Positions 7,134 through 15,944 of a stretch of 64,000 bases of DNA are shown piece after piece. Under the pieces are notes generated by a model, which was not told the DNA's origin, made no database searches, and saw only the letters and a list, made by a program, of their open reading frames with translations. The stretch lies in NCBI RefSeq assembly GCF_003347595.2, contig NZ_QCZK02000024.1, positions 434,001 to 498,000 of the forward strand, given 5' to 3'. Each line of letters opens with the position of its first letter. Within the stretch, counting starts at the first letter, position 1. The DNA is from Botryobacter ruber (GTDB taxonomy: Bacteria > Bacteroidota > Bacteroidia > Cytophagales > Hymenobacteraceae). Made by a program: the position numbers and the translations under genes.

Positions 7134-10100
7134 CTAGGCTGTAGCTCCTGCTTTTGCATCTATCAGGATGTACACCTGGTACTCGTCGATATCCAGGAGC
7201 GTGCCATTTGGCAGCTCGTCGGCAAAACTGATGCTGAACGCCTGCGTTTCGGTGGCGATGTAGTCCTGGTAGTTTTCTATTGCGGCGTTTACTTCAGGGG
7301 CTGCTTTGGCAAAGGTAATATTTATCTTGTCCTGCACCTCCAGGTTGCTGTCTTTGCGCAGGTTCTGGATGCGGTTTACGAGGTCGCGGGCAATGCCTTC
7401 CTGCTTCAGCTCTTCGGTGATGGTGATGTCCAGCGCCACCGTCAGCCTTCCTTCGCTTGCCACGAGCCAACCCGGGATGTCTTCCGAGGTGATTTCCACA
7501 TCTTCTGGCGTCAGTACGGCTGTATCGTCTTCAGCCAGCTGGATGTTGAAACCGCCTTCGCGCTCCAGGGTAGCAATGTCTTCCTGGCCCATCTTCTGAA
7601 CTGCAGCAGCTACGAGTTTCATCTTCGGACCGAACACCTGGCCCAGCTTTTTAAAGTTCGGCTTGATTTTCTTCACCAGGATGCCGGACGTATCATCGAT
7701 GTACTCGATGGTTTTCACGTTCACTTCGCTCATGATGAGGTCTTCTACCGCCTGTACCTGCTCTTTTGTTTTCTCGTTGAGCACCGGGATGAGAATGCGC
7801 TGCAAGGGCTGACGCACTTTTATCATGTGCTTTTTACGCAGCGAGTGCACCAGCGACGATACCGTCTGCGCCAGTTGCATGCGTTCTTCCAGGTCTTTAT
7901 CGATAGCGCCTTCGGCTACTTCAGGGTAATCAGCCAAATGCACAGACTCTACGCTGTTACGGCCGCTCACGCTGTTGAGGTCGCGGAACAGCTGCTCGGT
8001 GTAGAATGGTGCGATAGGCGAAGCCAGCTTGGCAATGGTTTCGAGACAGGTATAAAGCGTTTGGTAAGCGGCTACTTTGTCTTCGTTGTACTCGCCTTTC
8101 CAGAAGCGTTTGCGGTTCAGGCGCACGTACCAGTTGCTCAGGTCGTCTACCACGAAATCCTGGATGGCGCGGGCGGCACGGGTTGGGTCGTAGTCGGCGA
8201 GGTTGCTGTCTACGTCCTGCACCAGCGTGTTCAGTTTGGAGATGATCCAGCGGTCGCTTTCGGTTCTGCGCTTAAGTGGAATCTCGTCGCCTTCGAACGT
8301 GAAGTTGTCGAGGTTGGCGTAGAGCGCGAAGAACGAGTAAGTGTTCTGCAGCGTGCCGAAGAAACGGCGTTGCGTCTCCACCACCCCTTCCGGGTTGAAT
8401 TTCAGGTTGTCCCAAGGCGGTGCGTTGGCAATCATGTACCAGCGCACGGCATCGGGACCGTACTGGCCTATCATCTCGAACGGGTCGATGGCGTTGCCGA
8501 GGCGCTTGCTCATCTTGTTGCCGTTCTTGTCGAGTACCAGTCCGTTGGCGATTACGTTTTTGTAAGCCACGCTGTCTTCGAGCATCACGGCAAGCGCGTG
8601 CAGTGTAAAGAACCAGCCGCGGGTTTGGTCTACACCTTCGGCAATATAATCGGCCGGAAAGTTTTTCTCGAATATTTCCTTGTTCTCGAGCGGGTAGTGC
8701 CACTGTGCATAAGGCATAGCGCCGGAGTCGAACCAAACGTCGATAAGGTCTGGTTCTCTGTGCATTGGCTTCCCGGATTTGCTCAGCAGCACGATGTTGT
8801 CCACATACGGGCGGTGCAGGTCGTTCAGCTCTATGCCCGCTTCCATTACACCTGCATCCACAGCTTTCGCTATCTCTTTGTTCAGTTGCTCAATAGAACC
8901 GATGCAGATTTCTTCGTCGCCGTCTTCGGTGCGCCAGATAGGCAGCGGGGTACCCCAGTAGCGGGAGCGTGACAGGTTCCAGTCTACCAGGTTTTCGAGC
9001 CAGTTGCCAAAACGGCCGGTACCGGTAGATTCAGGTTTCCAGTTGATGGTTTTGTTCAGCTCTATCATCCGTTCTTTTACGGCAGTGGTTTTGATGAACC
9101 AGCTGTCGAGCGGATAATAAAGCACCGGCTTATCCGTGCGCCAGCAGTGTGGGTAGGTGTGCTCGTATTTTTCTACTTTAAACGCCTTGCCCTGCTCTTT
9201 GAGCATGATAGCAATTTTAACATCGGTCGTTTTATATTCTACATGCGTTTCGTCTTCGCCTGTGTAGTTTTTCACATACTGGCCGGCGAAGTCGGTTACC
9301 TGCGGCACGAACCTGCCCTGCTTGTCAACCAGCGGCATCGGTTTTCCGTTCTCGTCCTGCACAAGCAGTGCCGGGATATCATTCTGGGCTGCCACTCTAA
9401 AGTCGTCTGAACCGAAGGTTGGCGCGATGTGTACGATACCGGTACCGTCTTCTGTCGTTACGAAGTCGCCTATCAGCACTCTGAACGCAGGCTTCTCGGG
9501 CTGCACGTACGGCATGAGCTGGTGGAACTCCACGCCTTCGAGGTCGCGGCCTTCAAATTCCTCCACTACCTTATAAGGAATCAGCCTGTCGCCGGGGCTG
9601 TAGGCTTCCACATCCAGGTCGGCAGCTTTGGGGTTGAAGTAGCGGCTTACAAGGTCTTTAGCCAGGATAACAGAAACCGGCTCGAAGGTGTAAGGGTTGT
9701 AGGTTTTAACCTTTACATATTTGATGCCTTTGCCAACAGCAAGCGCAGTGTTGGAAGGAAGCGTCCAGGGGGTAGTCGTCCAGGCGAGGAAGCAGACTTT
9801 TTCGTTCTCGTTGTCGAACAGGAACATGTTGCGCGTGATGCGCTTCACTTCAAACTGCGCCACGATGGTCGTGTCTTTTACCATTTTGTAGCAGCCTGGC
9901 TGGTTCAGTTCGTGTGAGCTGAGACCGGTACCTGCACCTGGTGAGTACGGCTGAATGGTGTAGCCTTTGTACAAGTAGCCCATATCATAGAGGCGCTTGA
10001 GCAAAGCCCAGCACGACTCGATGTAGTCGTTCTCGAAGGTGATGTACGGGTTGTCGAGGTCTACCCAGTAGCCCATCTTCTCAGTAAGGTCGTCCCACTG

Positions 10101-10490
10101 GTTTTTGAAACGCATTACCGTTTCGCGGCAGCGCTGGTTGTATTCCTCTACCGTTATTTTCTTGCCGATATCTTCCTTGGTGATACCCAGCTCTTTTTCT
10201 ACCTGCAGCTCTACCGGCAGGCCGTGGGTGTCCCAGCCGCCCTTGCGGTTTACCTGGTAACCTTTCAGGGTTTTGTAGCGGCAGAAAATGTCTTTCACGG
10301 CACGGGCCATCACGTGGTGAATACCAGGTGTACCGTTGGCAGAAGGTGGTCCTTCGTAAAACACGAAGGGTTTGTTGCCTTCGCGTGTCGCTACTGATTT
10401 TTCGAAAATGCCGTTCTGTTTCCAGAAAGCCAGTATTTCTTCGCCCAGTTTGGCGTAATTCAGGTTTTTATACTCGTTATACTTTACCAT
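7134..10490 (-). CDS. ileS: Isoleucyl-tRNA synthetase (eukaryotic-like type)
   Basis: A 1118-residue class I synthetase that charges tRNA-Ile in the cytoplasm. The HIGH-equivalent is GIHH (56-59) after PPSANGTP. The editing domain has WTTTPWTLPSN (237-247). DQTRGWF is at 621-627, and the KMSKS loop reads KMSKR (659-663). The length, the KMSKR motif and the long C-terminal region match the eukaryote-like (type II) IleRS group, which in other bacteria is linked to low mupirocin sensitivity. The start ATG at 10490 overlaps the 3' end of the upstream MMPL gene by 14 bases, so the two are co-transcribed and probably translationally coupled. Confidence 0.97.
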   Translation of the reverse strand: MVKYNEYKNLNYAKLGEEILAFWKQNGIFEKSVATREGNKPFVFYEGPPSANGTPGIHHVMARAVKDIFCRYKTLKGYQVNRKGGWDTHGLPVELQVEKELGITKEDIGKKITVEEYNQRCRETVMRFKNQWDDLTEKMGYWVDLDNPYITFENDYIESCWALLKRLYDMGYLYKGYTIQPYSPGAGTGLSSHELNQPGCYKMVKDTTIVAQFEVKRITRNMFLFDNENEKVCFLAWTTTPWTLPSNTALAVGKGIKYVKVKTYNPYTFEPVSVILAKDLVSRYFNPKAADLDVEAYSPGDRLIPYKVVEEFEGRDLEGVEFHQLMPYVQPEKPAFRVLIGDFVTTEDGTGIVHIAPTFGSDDFRVAAQNDIPALLVQDENGKPMPLVDKQGRFVPQVTDFAGQYVKNYTGEDETHVEYKTTDVKIAIMLKEQGKAFKVEKYEHTYPHCWRTDKPVLYYPLDSWFIKTTAVKERMIELNKTINWKPESTGTGRFGNWLENLVDWNLSRSRYWGTPLPIWRTEDGDEEICIGSIEQLNKEIAKAVDAGVMEAGIELNDLHRPYVDNIVLLSKSGKPMHREPDLIDVWFDSGAMPYAQWHYPLENKEIFEKNFPADYIAEGVDQTRGWFFTLHALAVMLEDSVAYKNVIANGLVLDKNGNKMSKRLGNAIDPFEMIGQYGPDAVRWYMIANAPPWDNLKFNPEGVVETQRRFFGTLQNTYSFFALYANLDNFTFEGDEIPLKRRTESDRWIISKLNTLVQDVDSNLADYDPTRAARAIQDFVVDDLSNWYVRLNRKRFWKGEYNEDKVAAYQTLYTCLETIAKLASPIAPFYTEQLFRDLNSVSGRNSVESVHLADYPEVAEGAIDKDLEERMQLAQTVSSLVHSLRKKHMIKVRQPLQRILIPVLNEKTKEQVQAVEDLIMSEVNVKTIEYIDDTSGILVKKIKPNFKKLGQVFGPKMKLVAAAVQKMGQEDIATLEREGGFNIQLAEDDTAVLTPEDVEITSEDIPGWLVASEGRLTVALDITITEELKQEGIARDLVNRIQNLRKDSNLEVQDKINITFAKAAPEVNAAIENYQDYIATETQAFSISFADELPNGTLLDIDEYQVYILIDAKAGATA

Positions 10491-12978
10491 TTTCAGGTTT
10501 GTCTTGTTCTAACTCTTTGCGCAGCTGCTCCAGGTCGATATCATCGTCGTCGTCAGCTGTCTCTTCATAGTATTCTTCGTAATCGTCAATCAGCGCATCC
10601 GGCTCGTCTACCACGTACCGGCCACTGTCGAAGCTCATCAGCAAGGTAGGCAATATAATCAGGTTTGTTAACATGGCAATCAGCAGGCTGAAAGACATAA
10701 GCAAACCCAAGGCTTTGGTACCCCCGAACTCCGAAAAGGCGAAGATAACAAATCCAAAGAACAGAATCATGGACGTGTATATCATACTCGTGCCCGTTTC
10801 CTGTATCGTAGTCGTAATGGCCCTGCTTACCTGGAAGCCATTGGCCAGCAACTCGTGCCTGTACTTAGCCAGGAAGTGCACCGAATCGTCGACGGCAATG
10901 CCCAGCGCAATACTGAATACCAGCGCCGTGCTGGGCTTGAGCGGGATGTTGAAAAGTCCCATCAGGCCACCTGCAATGATGAGCGGTACCATGTTCGGTA
11001 TCAGCGAGATAACCACCACACGCACCGACTTAAACAGCAGCGCAATGGTGATAGATACCAACACAAAGGCCAGCAGCAGGCTCGTCTTCAGGTTGTTGAT
11101 AAGGTATTCGTTGCCTTTGATGAAAAGCAGCGTTGTACCTGTCAAGGTTACTGCCTGTTTGTTGTCGCTGTCTTCGCGGCTGAAGGTGGTGGTATTACCT
11201 TCTTCTGCTACCTGTACGTCCTCACCTCCCCATATCTTCTCGATCTCCGGCTTCACCTTTTTCAGGATAAGCGTGTCGAGCTGCCGTGAACCTACATCTG
11301 CCACCTTCAACGATATACGTGCCAGTTGGCCTGTACTATCTACAAAAGAGCGCAACAACCGCTGATTTGCCCCCTCGTTCTGTTTTGCAAGATAGCTAAA
11401 AATGAAATTGCGTTCGGTATTGTCGGGCAGTCGATACGAGGAAGGGTCGCCTTCGTAAAAAGCCTGCGTTGCTGTTTTTACCAGACCGGCCACCGAAATA
11501 GGCGCCGACAGGATGGGCTGCGTGCGCAGGAAATTCTCCAGCCGCTCAATTTTTGCCAGGTTCGGCAGTCGCATCACCCCCTGCTTCACACCCGTGTCAA
11601 TAATCACCTCCAGTGGCATTACCCCGTTGAAATGCTGTTCGAAAAAGGCAAGGTCGGCGTTTACGCTGCTCTCGGCCGGCAGGTCGTCGACCATATACGA
11701 GACCGTCTTCACCTTATAAATGCCCCAGAACGACAGCGCCAGCACCAGCGCCATGAAAAAATAGACCAAGTGGCGCTTGCGGTGCACGATAAAATCGAAG
11801 AACTCTAATAATTTGTTCAGCGGCTTCGCATCCAGGTGGCGCAGCTGGCGTGGCGTTGGTGCCGGCAGGTAAGAAAACACCGCCGGTATCAGAATCATGC
11901 TGATCAGGAACGTCACAAAAATGTTGATACCTGCTATCACACCAAACTCATACAGGATGGCAATATGCGTGAAGGTAAACACGATAAAGCCGATGGCCGT
12001 AGTCGCATTGTTGATAAGTGTCACGAGGCCAATCTTCTTCACCACCCGCGTGAGCGCCAGAATTTTGTTTCCGTGCTTGCGGTAGTCGAGGTGGTAGCGG
12101 GCCAGCAGGTAGGTAGAGTTCGGAATGCCGATAACCACAATGATTGACGGGATGAGGCCCGTGAGCAGCGATATCTTGTAGCCCAGCAACGAAATGGAAC
12201 CCAGCACCCACACCACCACCACACTGATAACCAGGATAGGGAAAAGCACCGCGTAGAACGACCGGAAGAACAGGAATAAACTGACGGCAGTTACCAGCAG
12301 TGCCAGCACCAGGAAGAGCTTCATTTCGGCAGCTACCTTGGTCGTCATGACGGCGCGCACAAAGGGCAGGCCCGCGTGGTGCAGTTTAATGCCTGTTTTT
12401 TTCGAGAAGCTTTCGGTCCAGCCCGTAATGTTGTTCATCACCTCTACCCTGCGCGACGAGTTCAGGTATTCGGGTGCTACGGTAACAGCTAAGAGCGTGG
12501 CTCCTGTTTTAGGATTAATGATTTGCCCGTCGTAGAATTGCAGGTCCCGGACCTCCTGCAGCAGCGAGTCGAGCTGCTCCTGCGTCTGGGGGAAAGGTTC
12601 AAAAACCTGTTTTGTTACAAACTTGCGTTCGGCAGTGTCTTTGGCGACGCGCACCAGGTTGGGGAGCGAAATTACCGCCTTCACCCCTTCTACCTGCTCC
12701 AACTCTTCGGTTAGCTGCCGAAGTTCCTGGAAATTTTTTAGTTCGTACACGCGGTCGTCCTGCATGCCCACCACCAGTATGTTTCCGTCCTCACCAAACG
12801 TTTGTTTAAAGCGACGGAAGTACTGCATGTCCGGGTCGTCCTGCGATACCACGTTGGCAAAGTCGTAGGACATTTCCACGTCTTTGGCATGGTAGGCCAT
12901 AAACGCCGTAAGAACAGCTAGTAAAATAATCAGGCGAAGCCTGTTTTTGATAATAAAGATTCCTATTCTAGTCCACAT
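10477..12978 (-). CDS. RND/MMPL family transporter (HAE3-like)
   Basis: An 833-residue inner-membrane protein with the duplicated RND plan: one N-terminal helix, a periplasmic domain, a block of about five helices, then the same again. Typical segments are AVSLFLFFRSF, VIGIPNSTYLLARYH and, in the second half, GIAVDDSVHFLAKYRHEL. The last is the GxxxDD motif of the proton relay. The tail is acidic (EEYYEETADDDDD). The cargo is unknown; related proteins move hydrophobic or lipid-like molecules. It is the first gene of the group with ileS and lspA. Confidence 0.9.
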   Translation of the reverse strand: MWTRIGIFIIKNRLRLIILLAVLTAFMAYHAKDVEMSYDFANVVSQDDPDMQYFRRFKQTFGEDGNILVVGMQDDRVYELKNFQELRQLTEELEQVEGVKAVISLPNLVRVAKDTAERKFVTKQVFEPFPQTQEQLDSLLQEVRDLQFYDGQIINPKTGATLLAVTVAPEYLNSSRRVEVMNNITGWTESFSKKTGIKLHHAGLPFVRAVMTTKVAAEMKLFLVLALLVTAVSLFLFFRSFYAVLFPILVISVVVVWVLGSISLLGYKISLLTGLIPSIIVVIGIPNSTYLLARYHLDYRKHGNKILALTRVVKKIGLVTLINNATTAIGFIVFTFTHIAILYEFGVIAGINIFVTFLISMILIPAVFSYLPAPTPRQLRHLDAKPLNKLLEFFDFIVHRKRHLVYFFMALVLALSFWGIYKVKTVSYMVDDLPAESSVNADLAFFEQHFNGVMPLEVIIDTGVKQGVMRLPNLAKIERLENFLRTQPILSAPISVAGLVKTATQAFYEGDPSSYRLPDNTERNFIFSYLAKQNEGANQRLLRSFVDSTGQLARISLKVADVGSRQLDTLILKKVKPEIEKIWGGEDVQVAEEGNTTTFSREDSDNKQAVTLTGTTLLFIKGNEYLINNLKTSLLLAFVLVSITIALLFKSVRVVVISLIPNMVPLIIAGGLMGLFNIPLKPSTALVFSIALGIAVDDSVHFLAKYRHELLANGFQVSRAITTTIQETGTSMIYTSMILFFGFVIFAFSEFGGTKALGLLMSFSLLIAMLTNLIILPTLLMSFDSGRYVVDEPDALIDDYEEYYEETADDDDDIDLEQLRKELEQDKPENGKV

Positions 12979-13137
12979 GCTCGGCTACAATTCGGCAAAG
13001 GTACGGAATTAATGTGCTAATTATTTAATGTGCTGATGTGTTAATTGCTAATTGGCTGAAATGTTTGCGGGTTGAGGTGAGGAAAGATGTTTGTCTTGAC
13101 CTTTGATTTTTGTGATTAGATTGATTTATCTGATTTT

Positions 13138-13180
13138 GTCTGAATCAGGATTTACAGAATTTTAGAATTTTCAGGATTCA
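13138..13180 (+). repeat. 'caggatt' block of the modular composite
   Basis: Begins TCTGAATCAGGATTTACAG and continues with near-heptad iterations of ggattt/gaattt. The same block recurs at 42815, 61400 and (reversed) 33935, 60880 and 61310. Confidence 0.7.
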
Positions 13181-13278
13181 ATAGGCTGAATTATTTTAAA
13201 ATTCTGTCATTCTGGAAGAATCTTGTGGGCAAGTCTCAGAAACGCTTACTAACAGCATCTCTCAACTATTATAGAACA

Positions 13279-13305
13279 GCAGCAGAGGCTGTGGTGGCAG
13301 GTGCA
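13279..13305 (+). repeat. GC-rich interspersed repeat, copy 2
   Basis: Near-consensus copy with GAGGCTGTGGTGGCAGGTGC, intergenic. Confidence 0.8.
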
Positions 13306-13398
13306 ACAAAGCTAAAAATGCTGTTTTAGGAAGCAGCCAAAACATCAGAACCAAATCAAGCCGATCAATTCAATCACAAAAATCAAAGATCGAGACAA

Positions 13399-15027
13399 CT
13401 ACTGCTGCACCTGTTCCACGCGGAACGGCGGGGCCTGGTAATCCTGCGGGAGGTAATCTGCCGGAATGGTAGTGGCATTGCCGTCGCGTTGGGCGCGGTA
13501 GTGCGGCGACAGAATTTCGATACCTGCTTCGTTAAACTTGTCCTGGATGTTCTGGTGAATGCCGGAGTAAATGACTGCCATTTTTTGAGCAGAATAAGTA
13601 TAGGCGTTCAGCTGGTAGCTTACATAAAAATCGTCGAGGCTGGTTTGCAGAACAAATGGCGACGGCTCCTGCAACACCAGGTCTGTGGCAAGGGCGGCAT
13701 CTATCAGCGCCTGCTGCACTTTTGGCCAGGGCACGTCGTAGCCAATAGTCACGGTGGTGTGGAGAACTACTCCCCGCTGCTGTTCACAACAGGTGGTGTA
13801 GTTGGTCGTGTGGCTGTTGAGAATCATGGCATTTGGAATGGTGATGTCTTCGTTCTTGATGGTGCGCACCCGGGTTACCAACAGTGTCTTTTCCACCACA
13901 TCACCGGAAATATCGCCTATCTTGATGCGGTCGCCCAGCTTAAACGACCGCATGTAGGTAATTACCAATCCTGCCACCATGTTGGCAATGGCCGACGAAG
14001 AGCCAAGTGAAAACAGGATACCTAAAAACACCGAAACGCCTTTAAAGATATCGGAATCGGAACCTGGCAGGTAGGGCCAGATTACTACAAACATAAAGGC
14101 ATACAGCAGAAAACGGACAATATTATAAGTCGGCCTGGCCCAGTCGTTGTAAAAGCCGGGGACTTCCAGTTTGCCTGTCTCTATTTCACCGGCTAAAAAG
14201 CGCAGCAGTTTTACAGCATAGTGCGTTACCACCACAATTACCAGGATGGCAAGTAAGTTGGGGATGTACCCGATAATGCCGAGGCCTATTTTACGGAGCG
14301 GGGTAAGTATGTAGTGCAGCAGGGTATCGGCGTAGCCTTCGGTCCAGGGGAAGATGCTGAACAGCACCGGCAGCAGGAAGTAGACCAGCAGAAAAAGCAC
14401 CAGCACCCTTATAAACTTTGCCAGCACCAGCACCATGTACACCACCCGCTTGGGCGTGAGCAGTTCGTAGTCTTTTACCTTTACCCCCTTCAGCCGTTTG
14501 TTCTGCTGGCGTTTTATTTTTACAAAGATGTACCGGAACAGCTTGTTTATATACCTGAACAGCAAATAGAAGACGAGCAGCGCAATGATGGCCAAGCCAA
14601 TCTCGAGCAGGATGCTTTCCAGGCTGTGCTGTTGCGCCGACTCCAGCACACTTTCTTTTATCCTGGCACTATAAATATTAGCCAGTTCCTCTTGCGACTT
14701 TTCTGCTAGTTCGGCATCAGGTTTTGTAACGCTCATCAGTACCAGGTCGCCGTACACCACATCCGTAGACAATGCATGCTCCACCACCTTTACCGAATCT
14801 GCTTTAAAAAACCGGTCGTCGGCCAGTTTCCGAATACGTGCGCTTACCGCATCGGCACGTTCTTCTTTCGTGAAAGAACCAACCGGGTTATAGAGCAGGA
14901 AGAGCGTGTCGTTGTAAAGCACGACCGGAGCACCAGCAGGAGTAGCACGCGTGGTATCAGCAGTCTGAGCAAACGTAGCTGTAGTTGTAAAATAAGCTAA
15001 TATCCATACCAGGAGTTTTAACTTCAT
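13399..15027 (-). CDS. Mechanosensitive ion channel, MscS family, with signal peptide
   Basis: A 542-residue protein from the preferred ATG at 15027, which gives a clean signal peptide (KLLVWILAYF...TFAQ). An upstream in-frame ATG at 15072 would add 15 residues and bury it. The periplasmic N-terminal domain has the DTLF/YGDLVLMSV pattern. About four membrane helices follow between residues 140 and 340. The MscS core contains GLGIIGYIPNLLAI, SSSAIANMVAGLVI (pore-lining helix) and FKLGDRIKIGDISGDV (beta domain). It is expected to release solutes on hypo-osmotic shock. A second, shorter MscS homologue is at 59225. Confidence 0.9.
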   Translation of the reverse strand: MKLKLLVWILAYFTTTATFAQTADTTRATPAGAPVVLYNDTLFLLYNPVGSFTKEERADAVSARIRKLADDRFFKADSVKVVEHALSTDVVYGDLVLMSVTKPDAELAEKSQEELANIYSARIKESVLESAQQHSLESILLEIGLAIIALLVFYLLFRYINKLFRYIFVKIKRQQNKRLKGVKVKDYELLTPKRVVYMVLVLAKFIRVLVLFLLVYFLLPVLFSIFPWTEGYADTLLHYILTPLRKIGLGIIGYIPNLLAILVIVVVTHYAVKLLRFLAGEIETGKLEVPGFYNDWARPTYNIVRFLLYAFMFVVIWPYLPGSDSDIFKGVSVFLGILFSLGSSSAIANMVAGLVITYMRSFKLGDRIKIGDISGDVVEKTLLVTRVRTIKNEDITIPNAMILNSHTTNYTTCCEQQRGVVLHTTVTIGYDVPWPKVQQALIDAALATDLVLQEPSPFVLQTSLDDFYVSYQLNAYTYSAQKMAVIYSGIHQNIQDKFNEAGIEILSPHYRAQRDGNATTIPADYLPQDYQAPPFRVEQVQQ

Positions 15028-15514
15028 GAAGCAGGTAACAATAGGTTTATTGATGAAATTACTAAAAAACATCTTACTGAACAGAAAGTTTTGCAGTTTT
15101 CGGCAAAATTAATTGCGGTAATGTGGGATCAAACAGCTGTTGCTATTATACCTTTTTGCTGTTTCAGATAGTTAATTTTTGTGCAGATGAAGTAGTGTAT
15201 TTTCTTTTACTAACAATTTTTCGCTTTCTCCACTTGCTCTAGCCTATATAGCTCTTGCTTTAATCTGTGGATAATTCCTTTTGCACTGCTGTTTATATCT
15301 CTAAGTTTTTTACCTTTTTTCTTTTCTATAGCTGTAATTAGCGGATTTCTGGCCTTTGTTTTCCATACTCTTCCCTCTCTTAAATACTGCGATTATACAC
15401 AAAAGACTCTTTGCTTTATTTTACATAACATTTAAACTATTCAACTAAACGCAAGAGATTATTCATGTAGCAATGAGCTGACAGTTGTTTCAATCTAGAT
15501 TCAGGAAAGGCTTT

Positions 15515-15671
15515 ATTCCAAATAGTAAAAAGGATCTTACATTACGATTCTGCTTTTAGCAGATGTTTCTGCAGCTAGCCCACACGATCCCCCGAACCAA
15601 GTTCGGGTTTTTCAACCTCCGGGATGACAGGTGGGAGAAACATTTATATGGAAGCGAATAAATACTATGTG
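15515..15671 (-). repeat. Diverged copy of the MITE-like palindromic element
   Basis: Read on the minus strand it follows the element at 23438-23644 block by block: ATAGTATTTATTC, TTCCA, TTCTCC, TGTCATCCC..AGG, GGGATC.TGTGG, then (A)CTGCA, ending TTACTATTTGGAAT. It also has an internal hairpin CCCGAAC/GTTCGGG. Confidence 0.6.
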
Positions 15672-15722
15672 CTATAATCTGTGAAATCCCTAAATCTGTT
15701 TACTTCTGGTTCAGACAATCTA

Positions 15723-15752
15723 CTGCAGCAGCCACCACAGCCTTTGCTGCTG
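15723..15752 (-). repeat. GC-rich interspersed repeat, copy 3
   Basis: Contains GCAGCCACCACAGCCTTTGC, the reverse orientation of the family core. Confidence 0.75.
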
Positions 15753-15889
15753 ATATTAACTTAAATGCCAGGACTTATTTCGGCAGATGATGAATCAGGA
15801 GGAGGTAAGTGAGGCTGCTGTGGGAGCAACTAATTTTATTCAGGATTAGCAGCTATTTTACGCATCCTCTCTTACCCAGTAGGATAAAT

Positions 15890-15922
15890 AAAAAAGGCAG
15901 TAAGACTTAACATCCTACTGCC
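15890..15922 (-). terminator. Terminator of the glycyl-tRNA synthetase gene
   Basis: GGCAGTA (15896-15902) pairs with TACTGCC (15916-15922). On the minus strand six T residues follow the stem. Confidence 0.8.
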
Positions 15923-15944
15923 TCTCCTTTTCTGACAGGTTTAC

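Larger units (their letters stand above)
12979..13398. other. Gene-free gap with repeat blocks
   Basis: No credible gene. It holds a 'caggatt' block (13138-13180), the GC-rich repeat (13279-13305), a second weaker 'gaatt' stretch and AT-rich spacer. It lies between the 5' end of the MMPL gene and the 3' end of the MscS gene, so the MMPL promoter should be in its left part. Confidence 0.6.
15028..15944. other. Gene-free AT-rich gap of about 0.9 kb
   Basis: No credible gene. It contains two exact DnaA-box matches (15266-15274, TTATCCACA on the minus strand; 15393-15401, TTATACACA on the plus strand), a relative of the long palindromic element (15515-15671), one GC-rich repeat (15723-15752) and the glycyl-tRNA synthetase terminator. 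Confidence 0.6.

Noticed and set aside
6399-8972. Plus-strand frame of 857 codons across lspA and the 3' part of ileS
   Set aside because: Entirely antisense to two clear genes, crosses the gap between them, His/Val/Gln-rich shadow composition and no recognisable domain.
13410-13427. parS-like TGTTCCACGCGGAACG
   Set aside because: Two changes from the TGTTCCACGTGGAACA variant and inside the MscS coding sequence; probably chance.
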